DNA from: Orbus sasakiae
GTDB lineage: Bacteria > Pseudomonadota > Gammaproteobacteria > Enterobacterales > Orbaceae
Direction: 5' to 3'
Length of the DNA: 64,000 nucleotides
NCBI RefSeq assembly: GCF_039542345.1
Contig: NZ_BAABHY010000001.1
Span: forward strand, 62,001 to 126,000
Positions 49,657 to 59,203 of the stretch are shown piece after piece. Under the pieces are notes generated by a model. That model searched no databases and was not told the DNA's origin. It saw only the letters and a program-made list of their open reading frames with translations. The position numbers were made by a program, and so were the translations under genes. Every line of letters begins with the position of its first letter. The stretch's first letter is position 1.

Positions 49657-52536
49657 ATGAAAAAGAATTCTCTTTTTTTGGCTTTTTGTATTAGTGTTTT
49701 ATTTATTTTTAGTGTACCTGCTTATGCACAAAGTCAATCACTATCCTATACGGTGTTAAGTGACACAATCAATAAAAGTGAACGAGATGATCGGTTGTAT
49801 CGGGTGATAGAACTGAGTAATCAGATGAAAGTGTTACTGATTTCTGATCATAATGCAGTTAAATCATTGGCTTCAATTGCCTTACCTGTTGGCTCTTTAC
49901 ATGATCCTAAAACACAGCAAGGGCTAGCGCATTATACTGAACATATGGTTTTGATGGGATCCAAAAAATACCCTAAAGCCGCTAGTTTTGCCGAGTTCTT
50001 AAGTCAACATGCGGGTAAATATAATGCCAGTACCTATGCTTATCGTACTGCATTTTATTTTGAAGTTGAAAATTCGGCATTTGAAGGTGCATTAGATCGT
50101 TTAGCGGATGCCATTGCTCAGCCATTACTTGACCCTAAGTATGCAAATCGTGAACGTAATGCCGTTGATTCTGAGCTGACGATGGCTCGCTCAAATGATG
50201 GTTTTCGAATCGGTCAAGTTGATGCTGAGACGATAAATCAAGACCATCCAGCAGCTATGTTTTCAGGGGGAAATCTTGAAACTTTAAGTGATAAACCTGA
50301 TAGCGTGTTACAGACAGAATTAGAGCACTTTCATCATCACTACTATTCGGCCAATATTATGGTTGGGGTAGTCTATAGTAATCAGTCATTAGATGAACTG
50401 GCATTAGCCGCCAATAAGACATTTGGACAGATTACCAATCGCGAGGTTAAAGTTGATGATATTCAACAAACAGCAATAACGACGCAAAACGTGGGGAAAA
50501 TGATCTATATGGAGCCCGCTCAAGCCAAAAAAGTGTTGTATATTCAGTTCCCGATAGCGAATAACATCGCGCAATTTAGTGATAAAAGTGATGAATATAT
50601 TGGGTACTTAATCGACAATCGTAGCCCAAATACGCTGTTTGATAAATTACAAAAACAAGGACTAATCGAGTCAATTAATACCAACCTGGGTCCAATGCGT
50701 TACGGTAATAGTGGCATTTTAAGTATTTTTGTCGGCTTAACTGATCAGGGGCTTGCTCAAAAAGACTTAGTGATTGGTGATATTTTTGCTTATCTGAAAC
50801 TGATCGCCCAACAAGGTATTAATCAACAGTATTATGATGAAATTACTAAAGTGTTAGCACTTGATTTTAAATACCCCGATATTACCCGTGATATGGCTTA
50901 TGTTGAATGGTTATCCGATCAAATGTTATTTTATCCCGTTAATCATGTGTTGGATGCTGATTATATTGCCACTCATTTTAACGCAGAAACGATAGCCGCT
51001 CGTTTAAACAGTCTGACTGTTGATAATGCGCGTATTTGGGTCATCGCACCTAACCAACAGACGAACAAAGTCGCTTATTTTGTGAACGCACCATACCGTA
51101 TTGATGACATCAGCCAACAACAAAAACAGCGTTTTATTGCACTAGCTGCTGATAGCCAATTTTCATTACCAATGGTGAATCCATATATTGTCGATGATGT
51201 CACCATTCTTGCTCAAGGTGATAGTGCAACTGATAGCAAAATGCAGCCATTTGATCCTGCAGGGAATCATTTTCATTTTACTAGTCAATATTTTGCTAAT
51301 GAACCAAAAGCAAACATTATTTTCTCATTAAGGACAAATCAGGCATTACAAACGGTCGAAAATCAGGTTAAATTTACCTTAATGGATTACATTGTGAATC
51401 GTGAATTAGCCACATTGCGTTTCCAAGCGTCGGTTGCAGGTGTCAGCTTGTCATCATTCTCTGATTCCGGTTTATCATTGTCATTAAGTGGTTTCAATCA
51501 ACACTTGGGGGATATGTTGATTGAAATGTTGGCTACTTATCATAGTGCGACCATTAATGATGCTAATCTTGAATTAGCGAAATCATGGTATCTGGAAAAA
51601 TTAGATGCTGCTGATCATGCCAATAGTTATACTTTGGCGCTACAAACATTGGGGGCATTATCGTCATCACAATATTTTGAGCGTGAAAGTAAAAGGGCAG
51701 TTATTCCAACCATTTCGGTAAGTGACTTACAACAGTATCGTGATGAGCTTCTATTTAATTCAGTGCCTTATATGTTGAGTTTAGGTAATATGACTGAACC
51801 GCAGTCGCTTGCGATTTATAATGAGCTTAAACATACCTTAAATCAGGAAGCCCGTTATCAAATCGAACCGAATATTATGATAAAGAAAGTGCTTGATGCT
51901 AACATCACTAAACACAGTGATAGTACCGATAATGCCTTATTAGTCGGGTATGTGCCGGCCAATGTTGATAGCATTACTGGTCGAGTCACCAGTCATCTCT
52001 TGTATAATATTATTTCACCTTGGTTCTATGATCAATTAAGAAGTAATGAACAACTTGGCTATGCTGTATTTGCCTTACCAATAGGCTTAGGTGATAGTTA
52101 TGGTGTCGGCTTTTTAATTCAAAGTAATCAATATGATCCTGCTTATTTATATCAACGTTATCAAGCGTTTTATCCAACAGCGTTGGATAAACTTAATGAG
52201 TTGACTGAAAGTGAATTTAATCAATATAAACAGTCGCTGATTAATGAATTATCCATGCCGCCACAGACATTAGATGAAGAGTTCGACCATTATTTATCTG
52301 ATTTCAGCCAATCAAAATTTACTTTTGACAGCCGGCAGGAAAATCTTGCTCGTTTAGCAACATTAACACAAGCTGACCTAGTCGATTTTTATCGTAAATC
52401 AATAACTCATCCAACAGGATTAACGCTGGTTTCACAAGTGCTAGGAACGCAGCCGGATAAAAGCATTAATGGTATTGATGGGGTTACACCTTATTCTGGC
52501 GCAGAAGCACTACAAAAAGTCTTACATGATCAGTGA
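49657..52536 (+). CDS. ptrA: Protease III (pitrilysin)
   Basis: A 959-residue periplasmic M16A zinc metallopeptidase that degrades small polypeptides. It has a signal peptide (MKKNSLFLAF..., cleavage near AYA-QS) and the inverted zinc motif HYTEH at residues 92-96, with the downstream ligand Glu in RNAVDSELTMA. Only the N-terminal half carries the zinc site; the C-terminal half has the substrate-binding region ending with DQLRSNEQLGYAVF. Length matches E. coli Ptr (962). I prefer the ATG at 49657 (AAGGTGG site) over a GTG three codons upstream. In E. coli ptrA lies among rec genes; here it stands alone. Confidence 0.93.
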   Translation: MKKNSLFLAFCISVLFIFSVPAYAQSQSLSYTVLSDTINKSERDDRLYRVIELSNQMKVLLISDHNAVKSLASIALPVGSLHDPKTQQGLAHYTEHMVLMGSKKYPKAASFAEFLSQHAGKYNASTYAYRTAFYFEVENSAFEGALDRLADAIAQPLLDPKYANRERNAVDSELTMARSNDGFRIGQVDAETINQDHPAAMFSGGNLETLSDKPDSVLQTELEHFHHHYYSANIMVGVVYSNQSLDELALAANKTFGQITNREVKVDDIQQTAITTQNVGKMIYMEPAQAKKVLYIQFPIANNIAQFSDKSDEYIGYLIDNRSPNTLFDKLQKQGLIESINTNLGPMRYGNSGILSIFVGLTDQGLAQKDLVIGDIFAYLKLIAQQGINQQYYDEITKVLALDFKYPDITRDMAYVEWLSDQMLFYPVNHVLDADYIATHFNAETIAARLNSLTVDNARIWVIAPNQQTNKVAYFVNAPYRIDDISQQQKQRFIALAADSQFSLPMVNPYIVDDVTILAQGDSATDSKMQPFDPAGNHFHFTSQYFANEPKANIIFSLRTNQALQTVENQVKFTLMDYIVNRELATLRFQASVAGVSLSSFSDSGLSLSLSGFNQHLGDMLIEMLATYHSATINDANLELAKSWYLEKLDAADHANSYTLALQTLGALSSSQYFERESKRAVIPTISVSDLQQYRDELLFNSVPYMLSLGNMTEPQSLAIYNELKHTLNQEARYQIEPNIMIKKVLDANITKHSDSTDNALLVGYVPANVDSITGRVTSHLLYNIISPWFYDQLRSNEQLGYAVFALPIGLGDSYGVGFLIQSNQYDPAYLYQRYQAFYPTALDKLNELTESEFNQYKQSLINELSMPPQTLDEEFDHYLSDFSQSKFTFDSRQENLARLATLTQADLVDFYRKSITHPTGLTLVSQVLGTQPDKSINGIDGVTPYSGAEALQKVLHDQ

Positions 52537-52553
52537 TAAAAGATGAATGAATA

Positions 52554-52591
52554 TCAGCCTGAGTTTAATTAGGGCTGAAAATATTTTTTTT
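52554..52591 (+). terminator. Terminator after ptrA
   Basis: TCAGCC and GGCTGA form a 6-bp stem over a loop of about 13 nt, followed after a few bases by T8, starting 18 bp after the ptrA stop. Confidence 0.75.
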
Positions 52592-52604
52592 CGTTAAAAA
52601 ATTA

Positions 52605-52772
52605 TCATAACCGATGATTATAGTGTAAAAACGAGTCGTATTCTTTTGATTGAGCAAACAAACAATATTCGGCCACAACACCATCATCATTTCGTGCCAT
52701 GGCATTCCACGATGTTTCGAAAGCTTGATATATTGGTAACCCTATTGTATATAAAATTGAATATGCTGAGTT
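52605..52772 (-). pseudogene. Coding-like remnant, family unknown
   Basis: A minus-strand frame without a proper start reads about 55 residues (IGLPIYQAFETSWNAMAR...) to a TGA at 52605-52607. Its composition looks like protein, and it lies just beyond the GNAT remnant on the same strand. It may be the decayed C-terminal end of that gene or a separate fragment; I cannot tell. Confidence 0.35.
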
Positions 52773-52807
52773 TTACACATCAGGTAAATGGTACTTTTAT
52801 ATGCCTC

Positions 52808-53154
52808 TTACATTAATGTGATATAACGATTCATCATTTTGCTAGCATAGCCTTTACCTTAGCAAATAGGATCAATCATGACTGGCATAATGACAACGTT
52901 TGGGGCTTTTGCATTGTGTCCAATAAGGTCTTTAAATGCTTAGTCAGGCATACGACTTGTCATATTCACCCAAAATTAATTAAACAGATAACATTATTTA
53001 ATTCGATAGATAAAAAGCCTGCTGAATATGCAGCAATTCTGGTTGCAATGTTCGTTTTAGTTGCAGCCTCATCCCCCTTATATGTCATTGACTTAATCTC
53101 AAAACTGCATTCAATATCATGAATAGTCACTTACCTAAACATTAAATGAATCAT
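52808..53154 (-). pseudogene. GNAT-family N-acetyltransferase, degraded
   Basis: Several minus-strand frames together resemble one GNAT acetyltransferase. From an ATG at 53154 the first frame has a TAA after seven codons (53131-53133), then reads VTIHDIECSFEIKSMTY...AAYSAGFLSIELNNVI to a TGA (52966-52968). After a frameshift another frame reads AFKDLIGHNAKAPNVVIMPV, MIDP, a TAA (52859-52861), then GKGYASKMMNRYI. The last piece is the acetyl-CoA-binding motif A (Q/R-x-x-G-x-G/A). At least three stops and one frameshift show inactivity. The gene began three bases before the end of the LysR gene on the same strand. Confidence 0.7.
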
Positions 53155-53156
53155 AT

Positions 53157-54161
53157 TCAACTCTTTGTTTTATCAAAACATTGAGTGTGTGCGTTTTGAT
53201 TATGATTAATCCACTCTGCCCATGGGGCATAATCTTGAAATTTTATCATCAGAAAATCAATAAAACTGCGAATTTTGGGATCATTGTATTTACTTGGACA
53301 ATAAAGTGCATAAAGATGATAAATACTTTCATTATGATGGTTGAGCAAAATAGGGATCAATGCTTTAGATTGTAAATAATCCCCTAAAATATAGGTGGGT
53401 AAACAGACAATACCTTGATGGTTTAGCGCAGCTTGCAGTAAAGCTAAACTACTGTTGGCTTGGATTAATGGGGTTATTCTTAATGGGACATTATTCCCCA
53501 GTGAATCTTTTATAACCCAAGCATGGGAAACATTCGGATTCACTAAACAATCATAATGAATTAATTCTTCAATATTTTTGGGTGTGCCTTTTAAGGTTAG
53601 GTAATGTGGACTTGCGCAATACAGCCAATGAATTTCACTAATTTTACGCATTGCAAAGTTAAGCGGTGGGTTTTGGGTGATCCGAAGTGCTATATCAAAA
53701 TTTTCCTCATTTAAATTAACGAGATGATCGTTTAGATCAACTGACAAGCTCACATCAGGCGTTATCATGCGGTATTCGCTAAATAATTTCATTAAATGGC
53801 ATGTTCCGAAGGCAATTGAACAGGTGATTTTCAGTTCACCTTGCGGATGTTTATAAAAACTGGCGGTATTTGTTAATGATTCATTTAAATTTATCAGTAA
53901 ATTTTGTGCACGCAGGTAAAGATATTGACCGGCATCGGTTAGCACGATATGACGTGTAGTACGCTTAATTAATATTACGCCAAGTTGCTCTTCTAACTTA
54001 GCTAAAGTGCGGCTAACGGAGGAGGGGGCAAGGCTGAGTTTTTGGGCTGCAATCGATAAACTATTACATTCGACAATTTTGATGAACACTTCTAATCTTT
54101 TAAAGATAGTATAGTTATCAATTTTAGATTTGAAGGTCATTTTTTTGCTATTTACTGACAT
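53157..54161 (-). CDS. LysR-family transcriptional regulator
   Basis: A 334-residue regulator with an N-terminal winged helix-turn-helix (FIKIVECNSLSIAAQKLSLAPSSVSRTLAKLEEQLG, about residues 27-62) and a LysR substrate-binding domain. The N-terminus is about 20 residues longer than usual; an internal ATG at 54140 is an alternative start. The sequence after the HTH (IKRTTRHIVLTDAG) is of the common CrgA/DsdC-like class. It is divergent from the permease-lyase operon at 54452, the usual arrangement for a LysR protein and its target. The inducer is unknown. Confidence 0.88.
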   Translation of the reverse strand: MSVNSKKMTFKSKIDNYTIFKRLEVFIKIVECNSLSIAAQKLSLAPSSVSRTLAKLEEQLGVILIKRTTRHIVLTDAGQYLYLRAQNLLINLNESLTNTASFYKHPQGELKITCSIAFGTCHLMKLFSEYRMITPDVSLSVDLNDHLVNLNEENFDIALRITQNPPLNFAMRKISEIHWLYCASPHYLTLKGTPKNIEELIHYDCLVNPNVSHAWVIKDSLGNNVPLRITPLIQANSSLALLQAALNHQGIVCLPTYILGDYLQSKALIPILLNHHNESIYHLYALYCPSKYNDPKIRSFIDFLMIKFQDYAPWAEWINHNQNAHTQCFDKTKS

Positions 54162-54451
54162 ATTACATTCTCATAACAGATCAAAATAGACTACTGAGCA
54201 TAGTGTTTTGAGTCACGTTTAACAAGTAAAACTGTATGCTGATGTGATTGAATTAATGAATTGTGATCTCGCTCAATTTTTGCTGAGCCTGCAAAAGTGT
54301 TTTGAGTTATTTGCATTGTACAGCTGATCAAATGCCTGTTAATTTGTTATGGTATGATTGATTCTTGTTCCGCGTTATCTCGCAGTGAGCATCATATTTT
54401 CAAGTAGTACTCTAACCAAATTTATATCAATAAAATATAAGGAGTTAAAGT

Positions 54452-55726
54452 ATGCAAGAAGGCGTATTGACGAAGCAACAACTTAAACTGGTTCCTTTTA
54501 CCCGTTACGATATGGGATGGGTGATTTTGTGTATCGGTATGGCAATTGGTTCTGGAATTATTTTTTTACCGATTCAAATTGGCTTAAAGGGTCTTTGGGT
54601 ATTTATGTTATCGGTGATTATCACTTACCCCGCTATCTACATTCTGCAAAACTTATATTTAAAAACATTATCACAAGCGCGAGAATGTAATGATTATACC
54701 AGCGTCATTACGCAATATTTAGGCCCTAACTGGGGCGTATTTTTAGGGATTGCTTATTTTCTGATGTTATTAAAGGGTATGACGGCAGTGTCTATTGCTA
54801 TCACCTATGATAGTGCCTCATTTTTGCAAACCTTTGGTATTACAGAGCAGTTAATGTCGCAGCATTTTTGGTGGGGATTGCTTGTACTGGCGATTTTAAT
54901 TTCGATTGCAGCACAAGGTGAAAAGCTCCTTTTCAAGGTTTCTGGTCCAATGGTGATTGCGAAACTAGCTATTGTTATTATTATTGGGGTGGTGATGATT
55001 CCACATTGGAATTTTGGCAACATAGCCGCTTTCCCCTCACTGGGTGCTTTAATTCGAGATACCTTTCTAACACTGCCGTTTACACTTTTTTCGATTTTAT
55101 TTGTACAAATTTTAAGTCCGATGAACGTTGCTTTTCGAAAGCTTGAAGCAGATAGTCGTATCGCTACCTATCGAGCAATCAGAGCGCATCGCATCGCATA
55201 TATTGTGTTGGTGATTTCCGTATTATTTTTTGCTTTTTCGTTTACCTTTACGTTAACACATGATGATGCGGTTTATGCCTATGAACAAAATATTACTGCA
55301 CTGGCTTTAGCGGCAAAAGTCTTGCCTGGATCAATCATCAAATTAATGACGGTTATGCTGAATATTTTTGCTATTTTAACCGCATTTTTTGGCGTTTTTA
55401 TGGCGTTTCAAGAGGCGCTTAAAGGGATTGCCAGCAATCTTTTGTTGCGTATCGTATCAAAAGAAAGGCTCAGTGATCGGCTCTTAACAATTTGTGTCTG
55501 TTTATTTGCATTAATGGCATTATGGCTATTTGTGATGACGGGAATAAAGTTCCTTTTACTACAACAAATTAGTGCACCGCTATATGGATTTGTTTCATGT
55601 TTGATTCCATGCTTTTTAGTGTATAAAGTACCTGTGTTAAATCATTTAAAAGGCATGAAAGTCTATTTTGTAATTTTGATGGGCATAATGCTGTGTTTAT
55701 CACCTTTTTTTAAGTTTTTTGAGTAA
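54452..55726 (+). CDS. HAAAP-family amino acid permease
   Basis: A 424-residue inner-membrane permease with eleven hydrophobic helices of the hydroxy/aromatic amino acid permease family (SdaC, TdcC, YhaO). The start YDMGWVILCIGMAIGSGIIFLPIQIGLKGLW is the family signature for helix 1. The internal NVAFRKLEADSR and C-terminal LIPCFLVYKVP blocks also fit. Substrates in the family include serine, threonine, and cysteine for YhaO/CyuP. The next gene encodes a cystathionine beta-lyase-type enzyme 35 bp downstream, so a sulfur amino acid is a reasonable guess. AAGGAG precedes the start. Confidence 0.85.
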   Translation: MQEGVLTKQQLKLVPFTRYDMGWVILCIGMAIGSGIIFLPIQIGLKGLWVFMLSVIITYPAIYILQNLYLKTLSQARECNDYTSVITQYLGPNWGVFLGIAYFLMLLKGMTAVSIAITYDSASFLQTFGITEQLMSQHFWWGLLVLAILISIAAQGEKLLFKVSGPMVIAKLAIVIIIGVVMIPHWNFGNIAAFPSLGALIRDTFLTLPFTLFSILFVQILSPMNVAFRKLEADSRIATYRAIRAHRIAYIVLVISVLFFAFSFTFTLTHDDAVYAYEQNITALALAAKVLPGSIIKLMTVMLNIFAILTAFFGVFMAFQEALKGIASNLLLRIVSKERLSDRLLTICVCLFALMALWLFVMTGIKFLLLQQISAPLYGFVSCLIPCFLVYKVPVLNHLKGMKVYFVILMGIMLCLSPFFKFFE

Positions 55727-55761
55727 GATTGCATCTGAGATCAATAAGGAGCTAATAGGGT

Positions 55762-56940
55762 ATGGTTAATAAAATAGAAAATTCGACATTTCAGTTAAGT
55801 ACGAAATTGACCCAGTTGGGACGTTGTCCTGATGAACAATGCGGTTTTGTCAACAGCCCAATTTATCGCGGATCAACGGTAATTTATAATACTTATCAAG
55901 ATATCGAAAATAAAAGTGCACGCTTTAGCTACGGGACGGCGGGTACTCCCACCATCGAAAATTTGGAAAATGCTTGGTCAGTGCTTGCGGGTGCAAAAGG
56001 TACTGTGATTTCGCCATCTGGGTTAGGCTCAATTGCATTAGCGCTGTTTACGACAACAAAATCCGGGGATCATCTTTTGATGCCCGATAGTGTTTACCGA
56101 CCGACCCGCAATTTTTGTAATGGGATGCTTAAACGCTTTGGTGTTGAAACCCAATATTATGATCCGATGATTGGCTGTGATATTGAAAAATTAGTAAGAG
56201 AAAACACATCAACCATATTTTTAGAATCACCTGGATCACAAAGCTTTGAGGTTCAAGATATTCCCGCTATTGTAGCGGTGGCAAAAAAGCATAATATTAA
56301 AACTATTATTGATAATACCTGGGCAACCCCCATCTTTTTTCAAGCTCATCAACACGGAATTGATCTATCACTTGAAGCGGGGACTAAATACTTAGGCGGG
56401 CATTCTGATTTACTTATGGGATTAATTTCAGCCAATGAGCAAACATGGCCTGCACTGCGTGAGGCTTATGATCATATGGCAATGTTGCCAGGCGCTGAAG
56501 ATTGCTTTTTAGCGTTACGGGGACTTCGGACCTTACACTTACGATTAAAAGAGGCCGAAAAGCGTGGTTTAGAGATGGCACATTGGCTTAAACACTGCCC
56601 AGAAGTCATCAAAGTCCTGCATCCAGCTTTAACTGATTGCCCTGGCCATGAATATTGGAAACGAGATTTTAAAGGTTCATCTGGCCTATTTTCGATTGTG
56701 CTCGATCCTAAATTTAACTCAGAAAATGTAGCCAAGATGCTTGATAATATGTCGGTTTTCTCTATGGGATTTTCGTGGGGAGGATTTGAAAGTTTAATCA
56801 TTCCATTTGATTGTACGCAGTATCGCACTGTTACTAAATGGCATCCAGAAGGGTTAACCTTAAGATTACAAATTGGGCTTGAAGATATTGATGATTTAAA
56901 ACATGATTTAGCACAAGGTTTACAGCGATTGCATCAATAA
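55762..56940 (+). CDS. metC: Cystathionine beta-lyase (Cys/Met metabolism PLP enzyme)
   Basis: A 392-residue PLP enzyme of the Cys/Met family that splits cystathionine into homocysteine, pyruvate and ammonia; such enzymes also act as cysteine desulfhydrases. The PLP lysine is in SLEAGTKYLGGHSDLLMG (about residue 210). The phosphate-binding SPSGLGSIALAL, the ESPGSQ block and NTWATPIFF are present, and the C-terminal FSWGGFESL motif is typical of MetC rather than MetB. It is operonic with the permease upstream, with GGAGCTAATAG before the start, so the pair may take up and degrade a sulfur amino acid. The alternative is a biosynthetic metC next to an unrelated permease. Confidence 0.85.
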   Translation: MVNKIENSTFQLSTKLTQLGRCPDEQCGFVNSPIYRGSTVIYNTYQDIENKSARFSYGTAGTPTIENLENAWSVLAGAKGTVISPSGLGSIALALFTTTKSGDHLLMPDSVYRPTRNFCNGMLKRFGVETQYYDPMIGCDIEKLVRENTSTIFLESPGSQSFEVQDIPAIVAVAKKHNIKTIIDNTWATPIFFQAHQHGIDLSLEAGTKYLGGHSDLLMGLISANEQTWPALREAYDHMAMLPGAEDCFLALRGLRTLHLRLKEAEKRGLEMAHWLKHCPEVIKVLHPALTDCPGHEYWKRDFKGSSGLFSIVLDPKFNSENVAKMLDNMSVFSMGFSWGGFESLIIPFDCTQYRTVTKWHPEGLTLRLQIGLEDIDDLKHDLAQGLQRLHQ

Positions 56941-56960
56941 CAAATAGTTGAAAATAAAAA

Positions 56961-56983
56961 AAAACCGGCAAAAGCCGGTTTTT
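56961..56983. terminator. Bidirectional terminator between metC and uspA
   Basis: AAAACCGGC and GCCGGTTTTT form a strong stem around a 4-nt AAAA loop between convergent genes; A and T runs on the two sides let it work both ways. Confidence 0.9.
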
Positions 56984-56988
56984 ATGGA

Positions 56989-57447
56989 TTATTTCGCTTC
57001 AACTGGTTGTTCTTCCGTTATTTCTTCATCTTTAAGTGGCACAATTAAGGTATCAACATGTGTGTTGTTAATTAATTGACGAGCAGAAGACATTAACTTG
57101 CTCCAGAAATCTTGATGATGGCCACAGACGACAAGATCAACACCATATTCATGAATGGCTTCAATTAATACTTGACCAAATTCACCATTGCCGGAAAGCG
57201 TATGAGCAACGGGATAGCCAGCATTAGCAGCAAGTTTATTTAAGGCAATGTGTGCATCTTCAGTGATGCGATCTTTCATATCATTCATATTGATATCAAC
57301 TAACCCAGTGTAAAGATCAGAATAATTAATACCGACGTGAATAAGTGAAACTTCTGCGTTATATGGCCTTGCCATAGAAACAGCTTTTTCAACGAGAATG
57401 TCACTTTCAGGTGATAAATCAACTGCTACTAAAATATGTTTGTAAGC
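56989..57447 (-). CDS. uspA: Universal stress protein A
   Basis: A 152-residue cytoplasmic stress protein of the UspA subfamily, made at growth arrest in E. coli. From the ATG at 57447 (AGGAG site) it begins MAYKHILVAVDLSPESDILVEKAVSMARPYNAEVSLIHV, nearly the E. coli UspA sequence, and contains VVCGHHQDFWSKLMSSARQLIN. As in E. coli UspA, the ATP-binding G-2x-G-9x-G(S/T) motif of other Usp proteins is not seen. pitA lies next to it on the same strand; the E. coli region also links pitA and uspA. Confidence 0.95.
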   Translation of the reverse strand, partial: AYKHILVAVDLSPESDILVEKAVSMARPYNAEVSLIHVGINYSDLYTGLVDINMNDMKDRITEDAHIALNKLAANAGYPVAHTLSGNGEFGQVLIEAIHEYGVDLVVCGHHQDFWSKLMSSARQLINNTHVDTLIVPLKDEEITEEQPVEAK

Positions 57448-57512
57448 CATAATATTCTCCTCTTTACTTTGAACTGCCAAAAATTAACTTTCCATTTCTT
57501 ATATATTTACTA

Positions 57513-59015
57513 CTAAATTAGCTTTTGAGCAAGCCAAAAAAGTGAAGCAGATAATAAAATTGAAATTGGAAGCGTTAAAACCCATGTTAATGCAATACTT
57601 TTAATCGTTTTACTTTGTACACCACCGCCATCAACTAGCATCGTCCCTGCAACAGATGATGATAATACTTGTGTTGTTGAAACAGGCATACCTGTATAAC
57701 TTGCTACACCAATTGATAATGCAGTGGTTACTTGTGCAGAGACACCTTGAGCATAGGTCATCCCTTTTTTACCAATTTTTTCACCAATCGTAATTGCCAC
57801 ACGGCGCCAGCCGATCATTGTACCGATTGCAAGTGCTGATGCCACCGCAATAATGATCCAAATTGGTGCGTACTCAACGGTTTCTAATAGGTTATTCTTT
57901 AATGAGTTTAAATAACGTTTATCGTCGCTTGATATTTCAGGGCGTTTGGCAACATGGGCTACGGTATCAGATAGACAGATAAGAATACGTCTTGCTTGCG
58001 AACGCTGATCTACACTAAGAGCCTCATAATCATTAATGTTTTGGAAAAGTGATTTAGCAATATGAATGGTAGTAAACGAGCGTGAAAAATCACAATGGTA
58101 TTTAGTTAACTCTGTAGCGGCAATATCCGTATTCACTAAAGGTTGTTTACCAATCACTTCATCCAATGTTGATTGATGGGTAATAAAATATTCTTCAATA
58201 TTGTTAATCGCATTACGGGTGTTGGTAATTTCGTATGTTGAAGCACTCATGTTAACAATAAAACCAGCGGGAGCGACACCCATTAGCACTAACATTAATA
58301 AACCAATCCCTTTTTGGCCATCATTAGCGCCGTGAGAGAAACTTACACCTGCAGCAGACACAATCAGCATGATACGAATCCAAAATGGTGGTTTCTTTTT
58401 ACCATAAAGTTTTTCGCGCTGTTCTGGTGTCATAAAGATACGTTCTCTTTTTTTACCATTCTTTTTGCGTTTCCATAATTTTCTTAATATAAAGATCATT
58501 AGACCTGCCATTACCAAGCCCACAATCGGCGAAATGATTAAGGATAAGAAAATTTGAATCATTTTTGGAATATTGAGTGCATCAATAATTGATGTATCAG
58601 TGATAAACGCATTGGCGAGTGCTACACCAATAATTGAACCGATTAACGTGTGAGAGCTAGATGCAGGAATCCCAAGATACCAGGTCCCTAAATTCCAAAT
58701 TATTGCGGCCAGTAGAATTGAAAATACCATAGCAAGGCCATGCGCTGAACTGACATTCAATAGTAAGTCTGTTGGTAAAAGATGCACAATCGCGTAAGCA
58801 ACGCTTAAGCCACCGAGTAAAACACCAAAGAAGTTGAAAATACCAGCCATTAAAACAGCAAGTCTTTCTTTTAGTGCTTTTGTATAAATCACCGTGGCTA
58901 CGGCATTGGCGGTATCATGAAATCCATTAATGGCTTCATAGAATAAAACAAAGAGTAGTGCTAAACCTAGAAGAATGAGTGTCGAAATTTCTAAATCAGA
59001 AAATAGATGAAACAT
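57513..59015 (-). CDS. pitA: Low-affinity inorganic phosphate transporter
   Basis: A 500-residue inner-membrane proton/metal-phosphate symporter. The two repeated PiT motifs are visible: GFHDTANAVATVIYTKAL near residue 31 and SFSHGANDGQKGIGLLMLVLMG near residue 228, with the mirrored GIPASSSHTLIGSIIGVALAN and MPVSTTQVLSSSVAGTM helices. A hydrophilic loop (about 180-215) and a cytoplasmic domain (about 270-390) lie between the membrane halves, as in E. coli PitA (499). It is followed by uspA. Confidence 0.95.
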   Translation of the reverse strand: MFHLFSDLEISTLILLGLALLFVLFYEAINGFHDTANAVATVIYTKALKERLAVLMAGIFNFFGVLLGGLSVAYAIVHLLPTDLLLNVSSAHGLAMVFSILLAAIIWNLGTWYLGIPASSSHTLIGSIIGVALANAFITDTSIIDALNIPKMIQIFLSLIISPIVGLVMAGLMIFILRKLWKRKKNGKKRERIFMTPEQREKLYGKKKPPFWIRIMLIVSAAGVSFSHGANDGQKGIGLLMLVLMGVAPAGFIVNMSASTYEITNTRNAINNIEEYFITHQSTLDEVIGKQPLVNTDIAATELTKYHCDFSRSFTTIHIAKSLFQNINDYEALSVDQRSQARRILICLSDTVAHVAKRPEISSDDKRYLNSLKNNLLETVEYAPIWIIIAVASALAIGTMIGWRRVAITIGEKIGKKGMTYAQGVSAQVTTALSIGVASYTGMPVSTTQVLSSSVAGTMLVDGGGVQSKTIKSIALTWVLTLPISILLSASLFWLAQKLI

Positions 59016-59203
59016 ATCGGCTTCTTTAATGTAATGAATTAAACCCGCTTATTATCCTAAAGAATAACCAATCAGCAAAGTGATTTTTATTATTTTATTG
59101 ATATTTATTGTTAATTCTTAAAATTTACAGCAAAAAGCGAATATTTTGTTACTAGAATTGGGGCTAACAACAATATTTTAACGAGTGAACATAATCCATG
59201 CCA

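Noticed and set aside
52916..53122. 68-residue + strand frame after ptrA
   Set aside because: It is antisense to the GNAT remnant, has no ribosome-binding site and no recognisable family.
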